Shown piece after piece: positions 14,901-16,773 of a DNA stretch of 16,773 bases; the first letter of the stretch is position 1; the number at the start of each line of letters is the position of its first letter. Under the pieces are notes generated by a model, which saw only the letters and a list, made by a program, of their open reading frames with translations, did no database searches and was not told where the DNA came from. A program made the translations under genes and the position numbers. This stretch comes from CAZUXY01 sp964624235. GTDB lineage: Bacteria; Spirochaetota; UBA4802; UBA5368. The stretch lies in assembly GCA_964624235.1 (NCBI GenBank), contig CAZUXY010000075.1, positions 1-16,773 on the forward strand, given 5' to 3'.

Positions 14901-16261
14901 CCGCCGAGCCGATTACCTATATAGGACGGGTGACGGGTGTCGTCGGCACGCAATTCAGCTCCACCACCAAATCGGCCAACTTCACTATACCGACAGTGGA
15001 AGCGGGTGACCTGGTATACAACATTACCCAGAACCGCTACGCGGTGGTGACGGCGGTCAATGACGGGAATACCCTCATGCTCAACCGCGCCATATTCGCG
15101 GTGAACGACTATTTTATCATATTCGCGTCGAACGAGGTCTTACTGGAGACCGGTATCTGTTCGGCTGTAGCCGGTAACAATTTCGACGGAACGGCCGGTA
15201 CGGTGGACTTCAGCGCGTCGGGCGTGCTGCCGGGTGATATCGTCCACAATAACACCACCAACACCGACGCGGTGGTGCTTGCCGTGGTCGACGCCAATAC
15301 CCTTACCCTGAACGCGGCGATCATGACGGTCGGTGACCGTTTTGTCGTGCTCTCGGGAAGGGTCCTCTTCGCCTACGAGAATGCCGGCGACATTTACGGA
15401 AGGATCATTCGCCTGCGGGACGGCACTACCTATACCGGGCCTTTCGTCATCTGCGCGTCGGGCGGCGTGCAGGACAGCGTGTATGTGCTGGACCGTGGTT
15501 TCCGCAATAACACCAGCGGCGGGGCCTTCGTGGTCTACCGCAACGCGGGCACGAACGCCTGGTACGCAAAGCGCGTAAACGGCAACGGCACCGTGGCGGA
15601 TGCCGATCCCGGCGTACTGGTGGCGCCCGCCGGTTGTGAGGTGAAGCAGGTGCTGTCGAACAACTACGGATCGTTCTACGTGCTCTACAAGGGCGCCTCG
15701 GGCACCGCCACCCTCTATCTGCGGCTGATCAACTCCACCCTGGGGACGGCATGGACCACCACCGTCAGCGCCAATGTGGAAGACGCCGCCATGTGCCTGG
15801 ACATCACCAACAACTACCCCATCGTGGCCTATACCCGTACCAGCCAGGTCTTTGTACAGCAGTTCGATCCGGCCGACGGCGACAACAGTCCCGGCTACGG
15901 TGAAGCCGTCATCAATAACCTGGCGACCTACGGCTATGCCGGCGCGCTGGCCGTCTCGCCCGACGGCGCCGACGGCGCCGTCATAAGCTGGTACGACGAG
16001 CGGTATTACGCCACCCTGGGCTACATACTGATGGCCCAGGCGGTGGACAACATCGGCAATAGGCAATGGGACGCCGATGGGGGCGCCGGCACCGATTACG
16101 ACGGGGTGCTCATAAGCATACCCGGCGCGTGGGGGTTGTCAGACCAGTACCTGAAGACGCTCTTCTACAATGACGGCGGCTCTCCGTACGGCGGGCTTTT
16201 CCTGTGGTACGATTACCGCAACAGCCGCACCGACATCTTCTACGATATATATGCTAATTAG
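11945..16261 (+). CDS. Giant lipoprotein: Big_5-like and FN3 domains, propeller-like blades and a seven-fold internal repeat block
   Basis: The 1438-residue protein begins with a signal peptide ending VVLALSC (C29), a relaxed lipobox. Two Big_5/SbsA-like Ig domains follow: about 50-170 (VVVMFSKPL...NYTANYTVTVNPTLIRDSDNELG) and about 180-280 (YVVVSFNKEVTN). An FN3-like domain spans about 285-380 (SVRVYWTTSEPAAGFTVRYG...KYYFLIDH). Residues about 390-545 and 1135-1438 contain propeller-like strands such as VLVTFEGGGNIYAKRV, VVYRNAGTNAWYAKRV and a terminal WYDYRNSRTDIFYDIYAN. Between them, about 548-1135, are roughly seven related repeats of pattern D-G-x2-F...G(V/D)xVxN...V..(L)xL.... No catalytic motif is seen; a surface or adhesive role is inferred. 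ATGs at 11945, 11951 and 11957 are in frame and none has a good ribosome site. A strong terminator follows the stop. Confidence 0.87.
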   Translation: MIMTMINASNYIKKFAATLVLPVVLALSCAYESPTIDPGAQGGTVIPSSPGTEYLQVESIYPSGTPVDLFGIDTDVVVMFSKPLLNAAQITTASVVIDTVPAGSPVLAFNVTLFAGNKGARIDITNPAALNYTANYTVTVNPTLIRDSDNELGVTGPNDNASFWTGSDSTADFDPVVIASSRYPIGAGPYSRDQGYVVVSFNKEVTNVIATTFTIAPAAASGAPYTSDNKTWYLPLTTPLIYSQVYTVDLDDTPATGIRDLGARDLVVSADNTWTFTVEGPDPLPGTPTITSVWVTNVTDTSVRVYWTTSEPAAGFTVRYGTTQAYGSNEPEAGTPTVHYADLTGLSSATKYYFLIDHATIVTQAGTFMTQNDPVPTVEDYPVTDTAGNKTSLVVLQHHSNFTYNSASYAFWKDLGDNGVYGYYFNTGNPPANPSTWGADGAPVDSNNRTNVRAFTDFLGYVLVTFEGGGNIYAKRVYNNAGALGFYAPWGANAAATGINVGVGANPGAVLVYGGQGNNNVSGGFVTKIEPTGVTANVTEMPVLTNPLYDFSVNFNGSGLVSGDHVYNRTTYGHATITLTTFRRVIDQSSALVPSGTNYVIANDAGNQSVVATNHVMFAAGTFTNGADDFYSPHAAAAYGWGQYTLVNLGATWAMITANPTTYNNAYTSGVPDNTSYLIDVGAIFTTAGIAVNDVVFRAPPPYTSYAAILAIPNNVELELDNDLFTNGNEAYAVHHLVTYGTADGPVAGQLYDAGASFNAGMVGYIVVDDTDGEWATVTGYIDAEHLSLDTDIFSGGETFGIVDNTVLASGNGDWTGLLVDVGSSWGAGVVGYLVENYTAGTSTTVSSRISGRVLQLGAHRFSNWTDTYRLYSDWCTTHPPPGEHNPFYYYDFDHNLGHVAGNTVIMYQDRVTGTADTPPTEPLYDDGVNFGTAGVAVDHVVVNVTDWTYARVDNVATYGTAGALSLTANIMSNLDNYWILQFLTPAEPITYIGRVTGVVGTQFSSTTKSANFTIPTVEAGDLVYNITQNRYAVVTAVNDGNTLMLNRAIFAVNDYFIIFASNEVLLETGICSAVAGNNFDGTAGTVDFSASGVLPGDIVHNNTTNTDAVVLAVVDANTLTLNAAIMTVGDRFVVLSGRVLFAYENAGDIYGRIIRLRDGTTYTGPFVICASGGVQDSVYVLDRGFRNNTSGGAFVVYRNAGTNAWYAKRVNGNGTVADADPGVLVAPAGCEVKQVLSNNYGSFYVLYKGASGTATLYLRLINSTLGTAWTTTVSANVEDAAMCLDITNNYPIVAYTRTSQVFVQQFDPADGDNSPGYGEAVINNLATYGYAGALAVSPDGADGAVISWYDERYYATLGYILMAQAVDNIGNRQWDADGGAGTDYDGVLISIPGAWGLSDQYLKTLFYNDGGSPYGGLFLWYDYRNSRTDIFYDIYAN
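13588..15350 (+). repeat. Region coding for about seven diverged 65-75-residue protein repeats
   Basis: Within the 1438-aa gene, related segments begin near residues 548, 674, 748, 815, 921, 997 and 1073. Each has a start like LYDAGASFNAG, LVDVGSSWGAG or LYDDGVNFGTAG, then a GDxVYN or GYIVVD-like strand, then an alternating V/T strand. Each closes with a hydrophobic LxLxxxIF..GDxFxI-type end (LSLDTDIFSGGETFGI, LMLNRAIFAVNDYFII, LTLNAAIMTVGDRFVV). Similarity is clear in protein and weak in DNA, so the duplication is old. A partial, poorly matching unit may lie at about 592-638. Confidence 0.7.
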
Positions 16262-16334
16262 AAAATTGTCCGAAATATAGTGCGGCGGACGCACGGTAAA
16301 GAATTACAACACCAGAGTAAAATACGCACAGCAG

Positions 16335-16364
16335 CCGGCCGGGTGGTCATCCCGGCCGGTTTTT
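16335..16364 (+). terminator. Rho-independent terminator of the 1438-aa lipoprotein gene
   Basis: A 9-bp perfect stem CCGGCCGGG / CCCGGCCGG (16335-16343 and 16351-16359) with a 7-nt loop is followed by five T. It lies 74 nt after the stop codon. A smaller hairpin GTGCG/CGCAC (16280-16294) lies between them. Confidence 0.9.
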
Positions 16365-16414
16365 GTATCTGGACCGGGTTGGGGCATGGGGTGGTGTTTT
16401 CGCTTCGGCAGGGC

Positions 16415-16633
16415 AGGGGTCAGAGCCCTCCTCGGAATCCTTCGATTCTCCACCCCCGATGACCGGAAACCAATGCGGTGAAAAAAAAACCGATGAGGCT
16501 GTCGATAGCCTGGAAATATATAATTATCTCTTAAATGTTTGTATCAATCTGTGCTGGTTGGCGGTAAAAACAGCGGTGTTGTTACTTTTATCAGGTTCAA
16601 ATCCATTGCCAAGAGCAAGGGGCTCTGACCCCT
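16415..16633. repeat. Inverted pair of the palindromic repeat enclosing ~188 bp
   Basis: AGGGGTCAGAGCCCT (16415-16429) and AGGGGCTCTGACCCCT (16618-16633) form a 14-bp perfect inverted repeat. The 188-bp interior carries no convincing open frame or RNA and is more AT-rich than the preceding gene. The whole looks like a small non-autonomous element with terminal inverted repeats, or simply two REP copies in opposite orientation. The right end lies 4 bp past the stop codon of the minus-strand gene at the window edge. Confidence 0.75.
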
Positions 16634-16637
16634 CCCC

Positions 16638-16773
16638 TTAACGCCACTCGATGTCGGCCTTTTCCAGCCATTCAAGCCGTTCTTTGAGTTCCCGCGAGGC
16701 GTACACCTTCATTTCCAGGTCGATGAGTATCACCTTGAGCTCAGTGTGTTTTTTTAGGAACTCCCGGGCTCTG
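16638..16773 (-). CDS. C-terminal 44 residues of an unidentified protein (partial, runs off the window)
   Basis: A minus-strand frame runs in from the right edge and stops at TAA (16638-16640). It encodes a tail reading ...REFLKKHTELKVILIDLEM, then KVYASRELKERLEWLEKADIEWR. The mix of a hydrophobic strand (KVILIDLEM) and an amphipathic Leu/Glu/Lys helix looks like genuine protein sequence, unlike the other frames here. The 5' end is outside the window, and 44 residues are too few to name the family. It converges on the 1438-aa gene. Confidence 0.65.
   Translation of the reverse strand, partial: RAREFLKKHTELKVILIDLEMKVYASRELKERLEWLEKADIEWR

Noticed and set aside
15140..16066. Open frame of 308 codons on the minus strand opposite the end of the 1438-aa gene
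   Set aside because: Shadow of GC-rich Thr/Asn/Ala codons; the translation has no domain-like pattern.

Overview
The window looks like chromosomal DNA of a diderm (Gram-negative-type) bacterium. It carries two probable lipoproteins, a further secreted beta-rich protein and REP-type repeats. The mix of large Big_5/FN3/'DIYA(Q/K)R'-style exported proteins and a DUF933/YchF-like protein would suit a Spirochaetota or deltaproteobacterial-type lineage. That is an inference from protein style only; no taxonomic marker gene is present.

Left part (1-4201), housekeeping-like genes. An unrecognised mostly helical 299-aa protein (+) overlaps convergently by 15 bp with an M48/Ste24-type membrane metallopeptidase (-). 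A degenerate YchF-like P-loop protein with an intact C-terminal domain (+) is followed closely by a short MutY-like DNA glycosylase (+). That glycosylase has no [4Fe-4S] cysteines, no Nudix-like domain, and Glu where MutY has its catalytic Asp.

Middle part (4202-6750), visibly AT-rich. It holds a doubtful small membrane ORF (-), a COG1313/PflX-type radical SAM protein (+) and a complete REP-associated tyrosine transposase (RAYT, HUH/Y1) (-). Next to the RAYT is a gap with two copies of a 13-15 bp imperfect palindrome, consensus AGGGGTCAGAGCCCT, and an ATTGCA/palindrome cluster upstream of the next gene.

Right part (6751-16261), GC-richer exported proteins. A 684-aa lipoprotein of toroid-plus-beta-sandwich appearance (+) ends in a good terminator. 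It is followed by a repeat zone in which the RAYT-type palindrome forms one inverted pair and a tandem array of about 108-bp units. Then come two divergently oriented giant exported proteins: an 860-aa FN3/FlgD-Ig-like protein (-) and a 1438-aa lipoprotein (+). The latter has Big_5-like domains, an FN3 domain and propeller-like blades interrupted by a block of about seven related 65-75-residue repeats. A strong terminator, another inverted pair of the palindrome and the C-terminal 44 codons of a minus-strand gene close the window.

The most interesting system is the RAYT with nine intergenic copies of AGGGGTCAGAGCCCT in every arrangement expected of REP/BIME elements: solo, direct, inverted pair and tandem. 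No copy was noticed inside any recognised coding sequence. Second is the giant surface lipoprotein with its internal repeat block. No rRNA, tRNA, CRISPR array, riboswitch or replication origin was recognised.
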